A DNA stretch of 39,196 nt, taken from contig JAPKZR010000284.1 in NCBI GenBank assembly GCA_026393695.1, positions 1-39,196 on the forward strand, in the 5' to 3' direction. Shown here piece by piece: positions 1-9,677 of the stretch (the stretch's first letter is position 1; each line of letters starts with the position of its first letter). The DNA is from Actinomycetota bacterium (GTDB lineage Bacteria > Actinomycetota > Acidimicrobiia > Acidimicrobiales > Ilumatobacteraceae). Position numbers and translations under genes: made by a program. The notes under the pieces are model-generated. The model had not been told where the DNA came from and did no database searches. It worked only from the letters and a program-made list of their open reading frames with translations.

Positions 1-1224
1 GCCGATTGGCTCGCCTTCGTTTTCGGCCTCAGACACGATGACCTCGGGCTCGCCGCCGCCGTGGAGCCGGGCGTTATCGATGAGGTTGGCAATCACGCGA
101 GCGAGTCGGCGTCGATCGACGTGCATCACAAAGTTCTCGGCGCGCTCAGAGACAGAGACTTTGGTTTGGGGCATGCTGCTGACGCCGATGGCTTGACGTA
201 CGAACTCGGCCACGATGAGGTCCTCGAGATGAAGGCGAATTGCGCCTGCGTCGAAGCGGGAAATTTCGAGCAGGTCTTCGACGAGGCCTTGAAACCGTGA
301 AACATCGGCCACCAACAGGTCAAGCGCCGATTGGGCGCGCTCAGGCATGTCGTCGCGGCGGGCCAGCATCACCTCGACGGACGCCGCAAGTGTCATCAGC
401 GGCGAGCGGAGTTCGTGGCTGACATCGCTCGCAAAGCGAGCGTCGCGTTCGACGCGTTGTTGCAACGCGGAGGCCATGTCGTTGAACGAATTGGCGAGCA
501 GTTTCAAGTCGTGGTCGTCGGTGGTCTCGAGGCGAGTGTCGAGGCGTCCGCCGGCGATGGCCTTGGCTGCCTGCGCTGCATCGGCGAGTGGCCGCACGGC
601 GCGGCGGGATGCCACGTAACCGAGGATCACGCCGAACATCGTGGTGATGAAGCCAGCGAACATCAGCGACAGTCCAACGCTGTTGAGCGTGGAGTCAACT
701 TCGGTGAGGCTGGCGAACTCGAAGTATGCAGCGCCCACTTCGGGCAAGGGGATGCCGATGACGAGCACCCGTTCGTCGCCGACGGTAAGCGCCATCCGTG
801 AGGGAACGCTGGTAACAACCACTCGCTCGATGAGCGACTTGGGAAGAATCTCGGGCCCAAATCGGGCGGCGCCGGCAGTCCATACATCGCGGTAGTTGAT
901 GAGCGGTCGGGCGATGCCAAGGCTTGACAAACTGTCGATCACCGGTTGCGCCGAGGCGGGCGACGAGCGCAGACCGGTGAGGGCCACGCTGGCATCGCGG
1001 TACGCCTGCTCGACGCTGGTTCGGTCGTGCTGATCGACCAAGGTGCTACGCGTGAAGCTGTATGTGATCACGGCCAAGAACACCGCTAGGCCAAAGAAGC
1101 CGATGGTGAAGGTGAGCATGATTCGGGAGCGCAGGCCGAAGCGCTTGGGTCGAATACGGGCCAGTCGGTTACCCAGTCGAGTCCGCAGCGTGTCGCGGGC
1201 CGGGGCTTGCGGTGTTTCGGTCAC
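1..1224 (-). CDS. Sensor histidine kinase, MtrB-like, truncated by the left window edge
   Basis: Minus-strand frame from GTG at 1224 is open to base 1. It has an N-terminal TM segment (RSRIMLTFTIGFFGLAVFLAVITYSF), a HAMP-like region, the HisKA H-box (RFASDVSHELRSPLMTLAASVEV) and an N-box (RVIANLIDNARLHGGG). GTGA overlap with the upstream response regulator. Absent from the ORF track because its stop lies outside the window. Confidence 0.9.
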   Translation of the reverse strand, partial: MTETPQAPARDTLRTRLGNRLARIRPKRFGLRSRIMLTFTIGFFGLAVFLAVITYSFTRSTLVDQHDRTSVEQAYRDASVALTGLRSSPASAQPVIDSLSSLGIARPLINYRDVWTAGAARFGPEILPKSLIERVVVTSVPSRMALTVGDERVLVIGIPLPEVGAAYFEFASLTEVDSTLNSVGLSLMFAGFITTMFGVILGYVASRRAVRPLADAAQAAKAIAGGRLDTRLETTDDHDLKLLANSFNDMASALQQRVERDARFASDVSHELRSPLMTLAASVEVMLARRDDMPERAQSALDLLVADVSRFQGLVEDLLEISRFDAGAIRLHLEDLIVAEFVRQAIGVSSMPQTKVSVSERAENFVMHVDRRRLARVIANLIDNARLHGGGEPEVIVSEAENEGEPIG

Positions 1225-1910
1225 GACTGGAGTCGGTAGCCCAGTCCTCGAACCGTGACCACGTGACGAGGGTTTGCTGGGTCGGCCTCGACCTTGGTGC
1301 GCAAGCGACGAATGTGCACGTCGACAAGTCGTCCGTCGCCGAAATAGTCGTAGCCCCACACTTTGTCGAGCAGCAGTTCGCGGCTGAAGACGCGTCCGGG
1401 ACTCTGAGCCAATTCGACCAGCAAGCGGAACTCGGTTTTGGTGAGGTGTAGTTCTTCGCCTGCCAGCGACACTTTGCCTTCGTCGGCGATGATCTCAAGG
1501 TCGCCAAATACTAAGCGTGCATGTGCCGGGCCCATTGGGCGGATGCGGCGGAGCAACGCACGAATACGTGCCGAGAGTTCCTTTGGTGCGAACGGCTTAG
1601 TGAGATAGTCGTCGGCGCCGGCCTCGAGACCGGCAACCACATCGTGGGTGTCGACGCGTGCGGTCACCATCACGATGGGAACATCACTGGTTTTGCGCAG
1701 GTGTCGGCACAGCTCGAAACCATCGATACCTGGCAGCATGATGTCGATGAGCACCACGTCGGGCGGGGTGCGACGGAACAGTTCAATCGCCTCTTCGCCG
1801 CTGCCTGCTTCATCGACTGTCCAGCCCTCGTCTTCGAGAGCAAGCTTCACTGCGGTTCTGATGCGTTCGTCGTCTTCGACGGTCAGGATTCGTGTACCCA
1901 CGCCTGCCAT
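1221..1910 (-). CDS. OmpR-family response regulator, MtrA-like
   Basis: 229 aa; receiver domain (ILTVEDDERIR, VVLIDIMLPGIDGFELCR, LTKPFAPKEL) plus winged-helix DNA-binding domain (LTKTEFRLLVELAQSPGRVFSRELLLDKVWGYDY...VDVHIRRLRTKVE). Confidence 0.95.
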   Translation of the reverse strand: MAGVGTRILTVEDDERIRTAVKLALEDEGWTVDEAGSGEEAIELFRRTPPDVVLIDIMLPGIDGFELCRHLRKTSDVPIVMVTARVDTHDVVAGLEAGADDYLTKPFAPKELSARIRALLRRIRPMGPAHARLVFGDLEIIADEGKVSLAGEELHLTKTEFRLLVELAQSPGRVFSRELLLDKVWGYDYFGDGRLVDVHIRRLRTKVEADPANPRHVVTVRGLGYRLQS

Positions 1911-1973
1911 GATGCCCTACTTGCGGGGGTTGTCTGCGCGATACATCGAAATCGTGTGCTGGGTCGCGTGCTG

Positions 1974-2804
1974 TCAGTTTTCGGCGGCGCAGATTGCGTC
2001 GGCTTTGTTGATCAGAGCCCGCAATGGTTCGAACAATGCTGGGTTCGACACGAGTACCTGCGCTGGGCGCACGGGACCGCCGCTCAGATCGCCGCTGATG
2101 CAGCCCGCCTCTCGTGCGATCAATTCGCCGGCGGCGAGATCCCACGGGCCGAGGTGTTCTTCGAAATATGCGTCGACGCGCCCGGCGGCCACGTAGCACA
2201 GGTCTGGAGCTGCGGCGCCGAACCGACGGATGTCGCGTACGTCGCCGATGATGTGGGTAAGGCGCTCCATGTGTTTGCGTCGCAGTTCGGGCTGATAGCT
2301 GAAGCCGGTGGCAACGAGTGCTTGCGAGAGCGACGTGGTGCTGGAGCATCCGATGCGTTCGCCGTTGAGCCATGCGCCGTGGCCGCGAGCAGCGCTGAAC
2401 AGTTCGTTGGTTGTGGGCACAAAGACGGCGCCGGCCAGCGACCCGTGAGTGTCGCGGGCGCCGATTGATACCGCATATCCGGGCAGGCCGTAGAAGAAGT
2501 TTGTGGTGCCGTCGATGGGGTCGATGAGCCAATCAATGCCGCTCACGCCAGTGAGCGAGGTGCCCTCTTCGCCGACGATGCCGTCGTTGGGGCGGTGCTC
2601 GCGAAGAGAGCCAACGATGAGGTTCTCGGACGCCCGGTCGAACACGGTGACGAGGTCGGTGGCTGTGGACTTTGTGTCGACTGAGCCAACGCCGTTGTGT
2701 CGGCCCTCGACGATGAGCGCGCCAGCCCGCACGGCGAGGTCGCACGCGAACTGGCGAAGTTGTTCGCCGAGATCGTGGTGATCAATCTGCGGCGAAGAGG
2801 TCAC
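1974..2804 (-). CDS. Inositol monophosphatase family protein
   Basis: 276 aa; IMPase motifs GEEGTS, DWLIDPIDGTTNFFYGLP and GPWDLAAGELIAREAGC. Confidence 0.92.
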   Translation of the reverse strand: MTSSPQIDHHDLGEQLRQFACDLAVRAGALIVEGRHNGVGSVDTKSTATDLVTVFDRASENLIVGSLREHRPNDGIVGEEGTSLTGVSGIDWLIDPIDGTTNFFYGLPGYAVSIGARDTHGSLAGAVFVPTTNELFSAARGHGAWLNGERIGCSSTTSLSQALVATGFSYQPELRRKHMERLTHIIGDVRDIRRFGAAAPDLCYVAAGRVDAYFEEHLGPWDLAAGELIAREAGCISGDLSGGPVRPAQVLVSNPALFEPLRALINKADAICAAEN

Positions 2805-3094
2805 GAGCCCTGGCCGCCGCCGTTGATGCGTCGGTCTTCAATGTCGCGCCACTCGCCAACCGCGCGAAGCACCAACACGGCAACGATGCTCATACCGATG
2901 GCTGCCGACGAGGCCCCGATGAGCGCTCCAAGGCCTTTGCCGACACCACATTGTCCGCTGCATTGCACCCGCACCAAGCTGTACCCAATGAGTCCGCCAG
3001 CGAGGCCCCCGATCAGGATCGCGGCGAATGCAGCAGCACGCGCGGCTGGCGACGGCAGGGCGGACAAGGGGCGAGGGGTAGCGCTATCTGGCAC
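2801..3094 (-). CDS. Small membrane protein of unknown function
   Basis: 97 aa with two hydrophobic segments (AAAFAAILIGGLAGGLIGYSL; LGALIGASSAAIGMSIVAVLVLRAV). 4-bp overlap with the downstream IMPase. GTG start preceded by TACAGT-N6. Confidence 0.7.
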   Translation of the reverse strand: MPDSATPRPLSALPSPAARAAAFAAILIGGLAGGLIGYSLVRVQCSGQCGVGKGLGALIGASSAAIGMSIVAVLVLRAVGEWRDIEDRRINGGGQGS

Positions 3095-3150
3095 CCGCTC
3101 ACTGTAGGACGTTTGCCGTGGGGAACCGCAGTCGCTCTAGGCTGTCGGCC

Positions 3151-3891
3151 GTGCGTTCAGTAGCCATCGTGCCCACCTATAACGAGGCCGACAATATTGA
3201 GGCGCTCTGTCGATCGATCCGTCTGCACGCTCCTGGTGTTGGCATTCTCGTGGTCGACGACAACAGCCCCGATGGCACGGCCAAGATCGCCGAAGGCCTC
3301 GCCGATGAATTGGGTGACATCACCGTGTTGCGTCGCCCCAGCAAGTCGGGTCTCGGTGCAGCGTACCGCGCTGGAATTCGCGCTGCCATCGACGCCGGTG
3401 CCGAGATCTGCATCCAGATCGATGCCGACTTCTCGCACGATCCCGTTGAAATTCCCGCGCTGATCTCCGCAGTAGAACACGGCGTCGATCTGGCGGTCGG
3501 CAGTCGATATGTGCCGGGCGGCCTCACCGAAAATTGGCCGCGCAAGCGACGCTGGCTGTCGCGTTGGGGTAACCGTTACGCGTCGGGTGTGTTGGGATTG
3601 GCGATCAACGATGCCACGGCGGGATTCCGCGCCTATCGCAGTTCGGCACTGGTCGACAAGATGCACTTCGAAACGGTGAAGGCCGATGGGTACGGCTTCC
3701 AAGTTGAGATGACCCATCGCCTCGTGCGTTCTGGCGGCAAAATCGTTGAGATCCCCATCACCTTTAGAGATCGCACTGCTGGTCAATCGAAGATGTCGCA
3801 AAACATTGTGCAAGAAGCGTTGATCATGGTGCTCAAATTGTGGGTCGATGATCGCCGCGGTCGTCGTCAGCGACGAATTCAGGGCGGCTGA
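3151..3891 (+). CDS. Polyprenol monophosphomannose synthase-like GT2 glycosyltransferase
   Basis: GT2 motifs VAIVPTYNEADNIEAL, ILVVDDNSPDGTA, QIDADFSHDP, GSRYVPGG. GTG at 3151 preferred over the ORF-track start at 3118. Confidence 0.9.
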   Translation: MRSVAIVPTYNEADNIEALCRSIRLHAPGVGILVVDDNSPDGTAKIAEGLADELGDITVLRRPSKSGLGAAYRAGIRAAIDAGAEICIQIDADFSHDPVEIPALISAVEHGVDLAVGSRYVPGGLTENWPRKRRWLSRWGNRYASGVLGLAINDATAGFRAYRSSALVDKMHFETVKADGYGFQVEMTHRLVRSGGKIVEIPITFRDRTAGQSKMSQNIVQEALIMVLKLWVDDRRGRRQRRIQGG

Positions 3892-3937
3892 CTCCAACCG
3901 TGCGGTGCCTCGCTCGCATTCCATGCGAGAATCGTGC

Positions 3938-4429
3938 ATGCGTTCATTTCGGGTCGGCGGCGGCCTCATTGTTGTCGACAACCGACTGCTCTTGGCAGCC
4001 AATCGACGCAAGCACGGTGCCATCGAATGGACTCCGCCGGGTGGCGTTATCGACAACGGAGAATCGGTGCGCATGGGTATCACCCGCGAGGTCCGCGAGG
4101 AAACCGGACTTCATGTGGCTGAGTGGCACGAGTGCCATTACACCGTGTCGGTCGAAGCCCCCGATATGGGTTGGACCATGTCGGTTGAGTCGTGGTTCAG
4201 CCCAGCCGCCGCAGGCGAGATTGCGCTCGAAGACCCCGATGGCATCGTCGAGCAGGCCCTCTTTGTCGATCTCGACAAGGTCGAAGGTCTGCTCGTTGAG
4301 TCGCCGATGTGGGTGCGGGTGCCATTGATGGCGTGGATCAACGGTGGCATGGGGCCCGCGGGCGATTTCTCGTTCAGGCTCATCGGGTCCGATCGTTCGA
4401 CGGCGCGTGTGGAGCAGATTTCACGGTGA
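3938..4429 (+). CDS. NUDIX hydrolase
   Basis: NUDIX box pattern GGVIDNGESVRMGITREVREETGL (Gx5Ex7REUxEEx). Confidence 0.9.
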   Translation: MRSFRVGGGLIVVDNRLLLAANRRKHGAIEWTPPGGVIDNGESVRMGITREVREETGLHVAEWHECHYTVSVEAPDMGWTMSVESWFSPAAAGEIALEDPDGIVEQALFVDLDKVEGLLVESPMWVRVPLMAWINGGMGPAGDFSFRLIGSDRSTARVEQISR

Positions 4430-5742
4430 CATCTCGGGCGACGCAGCGCACCATCTTGCATGTCGATATGGACGCGTTCTATGTGTCGGTTGAGCTTCGT
4501 CGTCGACCCGAGTTGCGTGGCAAACCAGTGGTGGTCGGCGGAACCGGTTCTCGCGGCGTCGTCGCCGCAGCGTCATACGAGGCGCGCCGGTACGGAATCC
4601 ACTCAGCGATGCCCGGCGCCGTGGCGCGCCGGCTGTGCCCCGCGGCGGTGTTCTTGCCCGGCGATCACGAGTTGTACTCACAGGTCAGTCGGCAGATCAA
4701 CGAGATCTTTCATGAGGCGACGCCGTATGTTGAGCCGCTGTCGCTCGACGAGGCATTCCTCGACGTGACCGGCTCGCTGCGCCTGCTCGGCGAAGGTTCG
4801 GTGATCGCCAAACACATCCGCGAGCGCATCGCCAGCCAACTGGATCTCACTTGTTCTGTGGGCGTTGCTCCCAACAAATTTCTGGCGAAGCTGGCGTCGG
4901 TGGCCGCAAAGCCAAAGGCCTCGGCGAGCGGAATCGAACCTGGCCTCGGAGTCTTTGAGGTGCTCGTCGGACGTGAGCTTGAGTTCTTGCTTCCGCTACC
5001 CGTGCAAGCGCTGTGGGGTGTTGGCCCGGCAACGCTCGAACGGCTCAGTCGCCTTGGCGTGAAGACGGTGAGCGACCTCAACGCGCTGGGCGAAGCCACA
5101 TTGGTTTCGGCGCTCGGCAAAGCAAGTGGCCGGCACCTCTACGCACTGTCGTGCGGGCGCGACGAACGCGGGGTCGAGACCAATCGCGCCACCAAGTCGA
5201 TCGGCCACGAAGAAACGTTTGCGCGAGATCTACACGATGTCGCAGACCTTCACACCGAGTTGGTTCGTCTCAGCGACGGTGTCGCGTCGCGATTGCGTGC
5301 CGCCGGATTTGGTGCGCGCACGCTCACGCTCAAGGTGCGTTTCGCCGGATTCACCACGATTACCCGATCAACCACGTTGCCGTCGCCGGTCGCCACAGCA
5401 GCGGCCATCGTGGGCGCCGTGGCGCCCTTGCTCGCCAGCATCGACCCGTCATCGGGTGTGCGTCTGGTTGGAGTGCATTCCTCAAACTTCGGCCCGCCCG
5501 TGGAGCAACTGCAATTCGATGATTTGTTCGTCGATGAGCAGGCCCCGGCGCCAGCCGATTGGATCGAGGCTTCGGCCGCAATAGACGCGATTCGCGAACG
5601 ATTCGGGGACGCCGCGATCGGCCCAGCGAGTGCCGTGAGCACCCGCGGGCTACGGCTCGTGCGGCGGGGCGCCCAGCAGTGGGGTCCCGACCACGACACC
5701 CCGGTTCGCGGCGATACTTCGAATCAACGCGACGAGCGTTAG
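4426..5742 (+). CDS. dinB: DNA polymerase IV (Y-family)
   Basis: ILHVDMDAFYVSVELRRRPELRGKPVVVGG, SLDEAFLDVTGS, CSVGVAPNKFLAKLAS, helix-hairpin-helix region LWGVGPATLERLSRLGVKTV. GTGA overlap with the NUDIX stop. Confidence 0.95.
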   Translation: MTSRATQRTILHVDMDAFYVSVELRRRPELRGKPVVVGGTGSRGVVAAASYEARRYGIHSAMPGAVARRLCPAAVFLPGDHELYSQVSRQINEIFHEATPYVEPLSLDEAFLDVTGSLRLLGEGSVIAKHIRERIASQLDLTCSVGVAPNKFLAKLASVAAKPKASASGIEPGLGVFEVLVGRELEFLLPLPVQALWGVGPATLERLSRLGVKTVSDLNALGEATLVSALGKASGRHLYALSCGRDERGVETNRATKSIGHEETFARDLHDVADLHTELVRLSDGVASRLRAAGFGARTLTLKVRFAGFTTITRSTTLPSPVATAAAIVGAVAPLLASIDPSSGVRLVGVHSSNFGPPVEQLQFDDLFVDEQAPAPADWIEASAAIDAIRERFGDAAIGPASAVSTRGLRLVRRGAQQWGPDHDTPVRGDTSNQRDER

Positions 5743-5837
5743 AAAGAGGCAGCTAGAGCGCGTTGCCAGATCGCGCCTAACGTGCGACAATGGCCAGAAC
5801 CCGCATCCCGCGGGCAGGCTCGTAAGGGAGTAACCCG

Positions 5838-6176
5838 GTGCCGCTCTCCGAAGAAGAACAGCGCATCTTGCATCAGATTGAGGAACAACTGAAGGCTGAC
5901 CCTTCTTTTGACCTCAAAGTGACGCAGCGCGGTCATTCCGGAGCATCACCGCGTCACCTCATCTGGTCATCGGTGATCCTGGTCGTCTCGTTGTTGGTGG
6001 TCGTTGCCGCCCTGCAAATCAGCGCCTTGCTGTCGTTCGTGGCCTTCATCGTGATGGTCGTCGCCGGTGTATTTCTCGAGCGCGAACTCGCGGCTCGCGG
6101 ACGCGATCAACTGAGCCGCATTCCCGAAGAACTTCGCCGTCGCGCTGCTCGCGGCGCCGGCCCTCGCCCCCGCTAA
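5838..6176 (+). CDS. DUF3040-family membrane protein
   Basis: 112 aa; MPLSEEEQRILHQIEEQLKADP followed by paired TM segments, as in actinobacterial DUF3040 proteins. Purine-rich AAGGGAG upstream. Confidence 0.85.
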   Translation: MPLSEEEQRILHQIEEQLKADPSFDLKVTQRGHSGASPRHLIWSSVILVVSLLVVVAALQISALLSFVAFIVMVVAGVFLERELAARGRDQLSRIPEELRRRAARGAGPRPR

Positions 6177-6194
6177 CACATCGCTCACCGGCGT

Positions 6195-8504
6195 TCACGC
6201 AGGAAGAAGCACCTCGGCCATTCGCGGATCGAACACAGCGATCAGTCGTTGCCGTGCATCGAGTTGGTCCTTCACGGCCAGCACGATTTGAGCGCTGAGT
6301 TGCTCGGCGCGCTGCACCCTGATCTCGCTCCCGCGGTTGCCGTAGACCGCAGCGGTGCAATCGAGTGCAAGCTGTTGAACTGAGTGGGCATCAATCTCGA
6401 AGTTGGCGCCAACCCGTTGAGCGTGCTCAATGAATGTCTCGCTGGATCGAGGCTGGGCGCCGATGAGAGCCAAGGCGTGAGCAGCTCGTTGCCAGCTGAG
6501 CGCGATGGCTTGCTGCGACGTGGCGGGTGACCGTGCGAGCCGAATTCGCCGGAGCACTCGGGGCAGTGCAAACGCCCATGTTGCGATGGCGGCGATGAGG
6601 AGCACGACAAGCGCAAGCCAGATCGATGGGCCATTCGATGACGATGACGATGAGTCGGTTGACGTTGGCACCGACGTTTGCGGAGTTCCGCCGGAGGTGT
6701 TGGCGATTGTTGTTGTGGGTCCGCCTGGCTGCGTGACGGGTGTGGTGGTGGGCGTGGTGATTGGTGTCGCCGAATTGGGATCGCCAGCATTTGCTTGCTG
6801 TGGGATGACGCCGGTTCGCTCTTCGGCACCTGGTTGGCCACGCCCCGGTGTTGGCTCGAATGACACCCAGCCAACGTCTTGAAACCAGACCTCGGGCCAG
6901 GCGTGGGCGTTGCGGCCGTACACGTGATAGCGGCCGTCGGCGCCGGCGTCGCCCGGGGTGAACCCCACGGCCACTCGCGCGGGGATGCCAACCGAGCGGG
7001 CCATAGCTGCGAAGGCTCCCGAGAACTGCTCGCAAAATCCGCGACGCACTCGCAGGAAGTTCTCGATGGCGTCGTCGCTGTGGCCGCGCTGCACGGTGAG
7101 GTCATAGACGAACTGGCTGCGGAACCAGTTCTGCAGGGCCAGTGCTTTCTCGTAACGACTGGCGCCGGCGGCGGTGACCTCGAAGGCTGTTTGTGTTACG
7201 GACTCGGGGAAGTTGTTCGGCAAACTGATTGAAGGGTCGTCGGCTGGCAGCGTTTCTGGTGCGCTACCAAGACGCGAAGCGGCGACGTCAGTGATGCTCG
7301 AAACAACGGTGTAGTTGGACCCTTGCTGCAGCCCAATGCCAGGCACCACAAGCGTTCCGGTCGTGTCGACCCAGTAGGCCTTGCCGTCTTGCAGGCTGAC
7401 AGCGCTATACGCGGCAGGCAGCAGGTTGCCGCCAAGCGCCGCAATGTGGATCTGTTGCACCACATTGTGTGACTGAGGGGCAGGCGCGGCGAAGGAGCCG
7501 TCGACCGGCGCCAAATTGCCGTCGGGGAGTTTCCACGTGCTGCCATCGAACTCGGTGAGCGCTGTGGCCCGCCAGTAGTTGGGTTCGGCTGCGGCGACCG
7601 TGAAGAGTTCGGTGTCTGACAATGTGACGAGGCGACTGCGAATGTCGACGAGTGGGCTGAGCACTTGCGTGACATCGTTCTTCTTGCTCGGCTTGAACAA
7701 CGCTGTTTCTCCGGCGCCGGGTAGGCGCGGCCCCACGATGGCCGCACCGGCTGCGGCGCAACCGGCGAGCACCGCGGCCACGGGCAATGAGCGTGCGAGA
7801 ACCCGAGATCGGTTGCCGATCCAGACGTGCTCGACCTGCGCGTGGGTGACGCGCATGGCGACGATGACGGCGAGCGCGCAGGCCAACCATGCAGTGGTGA
7901 TGGCTACTCGATGGCGGTCGGCGCCCAGCGCTGATGCAAAGACGAAGAGCACGGCGTTCGGGACTGTTGTCTCGACTCGGCCGTAGGCACGAAACGCGAA
8001 GGCGTCGGAGAGAATGGCGGCGGCTGCGGTGCTGGCCGTAGCAAGCACGATGAATCCGCCAACCGCAGCTACTGGGGCCACCGAGCTCGGGAACTGGCCG
8101 CGGGCGAGTTGTAGGTCGGCCAGAAACGCCTGCCACGACTCGGGTGTGGGGAAGGGCCCTGACATCGTGTCGGGGTAGTACTTCCACGCCAACAGGGTGA
8201 ACATCACAGCGAAGGCCGCGGGAATTGCGATGTAGCCGCGCACCTTGAACAGCCTGAGCGCGAGGCAAAAGGCGTGCAGGCTGACAACGATGAACAGCAT
8301 TGAACCGAGGAACTTTGTGTCGGCGAAAATTCTCGTAAACCCAACGGCGGTCAGCGCACTGAGCGCAAGCAGCAGAGCGCTGGCGGGTATCGACTGAACC
8401 GCTGTGGTCTCGGTGGTGTCGTGGCTGAAGTCGCCAGACTCGCCAGAGTCGCGAGGCTCATCCGAGTCGGAAGCGCGGTGCATTGCAGCAGATGACATGC
8501 TCAT
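6195..8504 (-). CDS. Transglutaminase-like membrane protein (TgpA/DUF3488 type)
   Basis: Multiple TM segments, then a transglutaminase core (VRRGFCEQFSGAFAAMARSVGIPARVAVGFTPGD...HVYGRNAHAWPEVWFQDVGWVSFEPTPG) with Cys-His-Asp-type context. ATG at 8504 overlaps the DUF58 stop (ATGA); the ORF track extends to 8576. Confidence 0.9.
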   Translation of the reverse strand: MSMSSAAMHRASDSDEPRDSGESGDFSHDTTETTAVQSIPASALLLALSALTAVGFTRIFADTKFLGSMLFIVVSLHAFCLALRLFKVRGYIAIPAAFAVMFTLLAWKYYPDTMSGPFPTPESWQAFLADLQLARGQFPSSVAPVAAVGGFIVLATASTAAAAILSDAFAFRAYGRVETTVPNAVLFVFASALGADRHRVAITTAWLACALAVIVAMRVTHAQVEHVWIGNRSRVLARSLPVAAVLAGCAAAGAAIVGPRLPGAGETALFKPSKKNDVTQVLSPLVDIRSRLVTLSDTELFTVAAAEPNYWRATALTEFDGSTWKLPDGNLAPVDGSFAAPAPQSHNVVQQIHIAALGGNLLPAAYSAVSLQDGKAYWVDTTGTLVVPGIGLQQGSNYTVVSSITDVAASRLGSAPETLPADDPSISLPNNFPESVTQTAFEVTAAGASRYEKALALQNWFRSQFVYDLTVQRGHSDDAIENFLRVRRGFCEQFSGAFAAMARSVGIPARVAVGFTPGDAGADGRYHVYGRNAHAWPEVWFQDVGWVSFEPTPGRGQPGAEERTGVIPQQANAGDPNSATPITTPTTTPVTQPGGPTTTIANTSGGTPQTSVPTSTDSSSSSSNGPSIWLALVVLLIAAIATWAFALPRVLRRIRLARSPATSQQAIALSWQRAAHALALIGAQPRSSETFIEHAQRVGANFEIDAHSVQQLALDCTAAVYGNRGSEIRVQRAEQLSAQIVLAVKDQLDARQRLIAVFDPRMAEVLLPA

Positions 8505-9676
8505 CGTCGATCCGCCTCCGCTCGCTGGGGCGGCGTCGGCCGGCGTTCGGCGTAGCTGCCTGTGAGCGATGCCCATGAGCCAACAAAGCTGTCTGCTGTT
8601 GTGGCATCGACCATGAAGTCGCGTTGTGTGGTGGCCGTCGACGAGCAGGCAACCACGATGAGTACGTCGGTTTGCATGAGGTTTGGCCGAAGTGCTGACA
8701 CTGCTACTGACTGGGGGCTGCCAGTAACGACAAACGTGAGGCCGAGGCCTTCGGCGCGTGGCGCTGGTAGGCGTTGGGTATGAATCTTGTCGGTGGTGGA
8801 ACAGTTCGCCAGCGCAGTCATTGCCGAGGTGAGGTTGGTGTTGCGCAGGTCGGTCTCGGTGCCGATAACCAAACGCAACCGCAGGCCAGCCGAACTTGCT
8901 GCAGCGACCGCACTGGCGGCGGCTGACACGGCGCGCTCGAAGCCCTCGGGGGAGTACTCGCTCGAGGAGTTGTCGAGTTCGATGGTGCAGTGGCGAAGGC
9001 CTTCGGGTTCGACTTCGCGCACCTTCAAGGTTTCGCTGCGAGCAGAGGCGCGCCAGTGGATCTGGCGAAGGTCGTCGCCGTCGGCGTAGTCGCGCAGCGA
9101 ATGAAACTCGTTGCCGGAGCGGCCAAGCGATCGTGATCGAAGCTGATTGCCGAGTGGTCCGGATCCGCCCATTGCAGTTGGCAGATGGAGGTGGTGATGC
9201 GCTGGAAACACCACGATCTCATGGGTGCTGCCAACCAGGCGTCGCCGGCCGGCAATGCCAAAGGGGTCACGTCGCTGCGCAGTAAGGGGGCCAAATGTGA
9301 GCGTGCCACGATGGAGCGCGGGTAAGCGGTACGTGGTGGTAGCGGTTTCGTGTCCGTGTAGCGGGGCAAGTTTCAGCGTGGCTCCGCCGAGGCCATCAAC
9401 TGGCTCCCACAGCGTGAGCGGCGCGGTGCCTGAGCGAGATTCATTGGTGATGGTGAACTCGACCCGCGCCGAATCGCCTGCCTGCAAAAATTCGGGCACA
9501 ACTCGACGAGAAACACTGAGCGCGATGGCGTGGTAGTTGGTCCACACAAGACTCGCCGCAACGAGCGCGAGGACGCCTGAACCGAGGACGATGAGTTCGA
9601 GCACGCCAAACACGCGACCAATCGCAGCGGAGACCGCAGCGAGACCAAGCGCTGCCCAACCCTGCCGGGTGAGCAC
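8501..9676 (-). CDS. DUF58-family protein
   Basis: Two N-terminal TM segments and the DUF58 signature SRSLGRSGNEFHSLRDYADGDDLRQIHWRASAR. GTG at 9676 just after the MoxR stop preferred over the ORF-track start at 9772. Confidence 0.9.
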   Translation of the reverse strand: MLTRQGWAALGLAAVSAAIGRVFGVLELIVLGSGVLALVAASLVWTNYHAIALSVSRRVVPEFLQAGDSARVEFTITNESRSGTAPLTLWEPVDGLGGATLKLAPLHGHETATTTYRLPALHRGTLTFGPLTAQRRDPFGIAGRRRLVGSTHEIVVFPAHHHLHLPTAMGGSGPLGNQLRSRSLGRSGNEFHSLRDYADGDDLRQIHWRASARSETLKVREVEPEGLRHCTIELDNSSSEYSPEGFERAVSAAASAVAAASSAGLRLRLVIGTETDLRNTNLTSAMTALANCSTTDKIHTQRLPAPRAEGLGLTFVVTGSPQSVAVSALRPNLMQTDVLIVVACSSTATTQRDFMVDATTADSFVGSWASLTGSYAERRPTPPQRAEADRR

Positions 9677-9677
9677 G

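Noticed and set aside
1521-2468. 315-aa plus-strand ORF across the response regulator and IMPase genes
   Set aside because: Overlaps two well-supported minus-strand genes; Cys/His-rich low-plausibility translation typical of antisense frames.
3157-4083. 308-aa minus-strand ORF antisense to the mannosyltransferase and NUDIX genes
   Set aside because: Antisense to two recognised genes; no domain seen.
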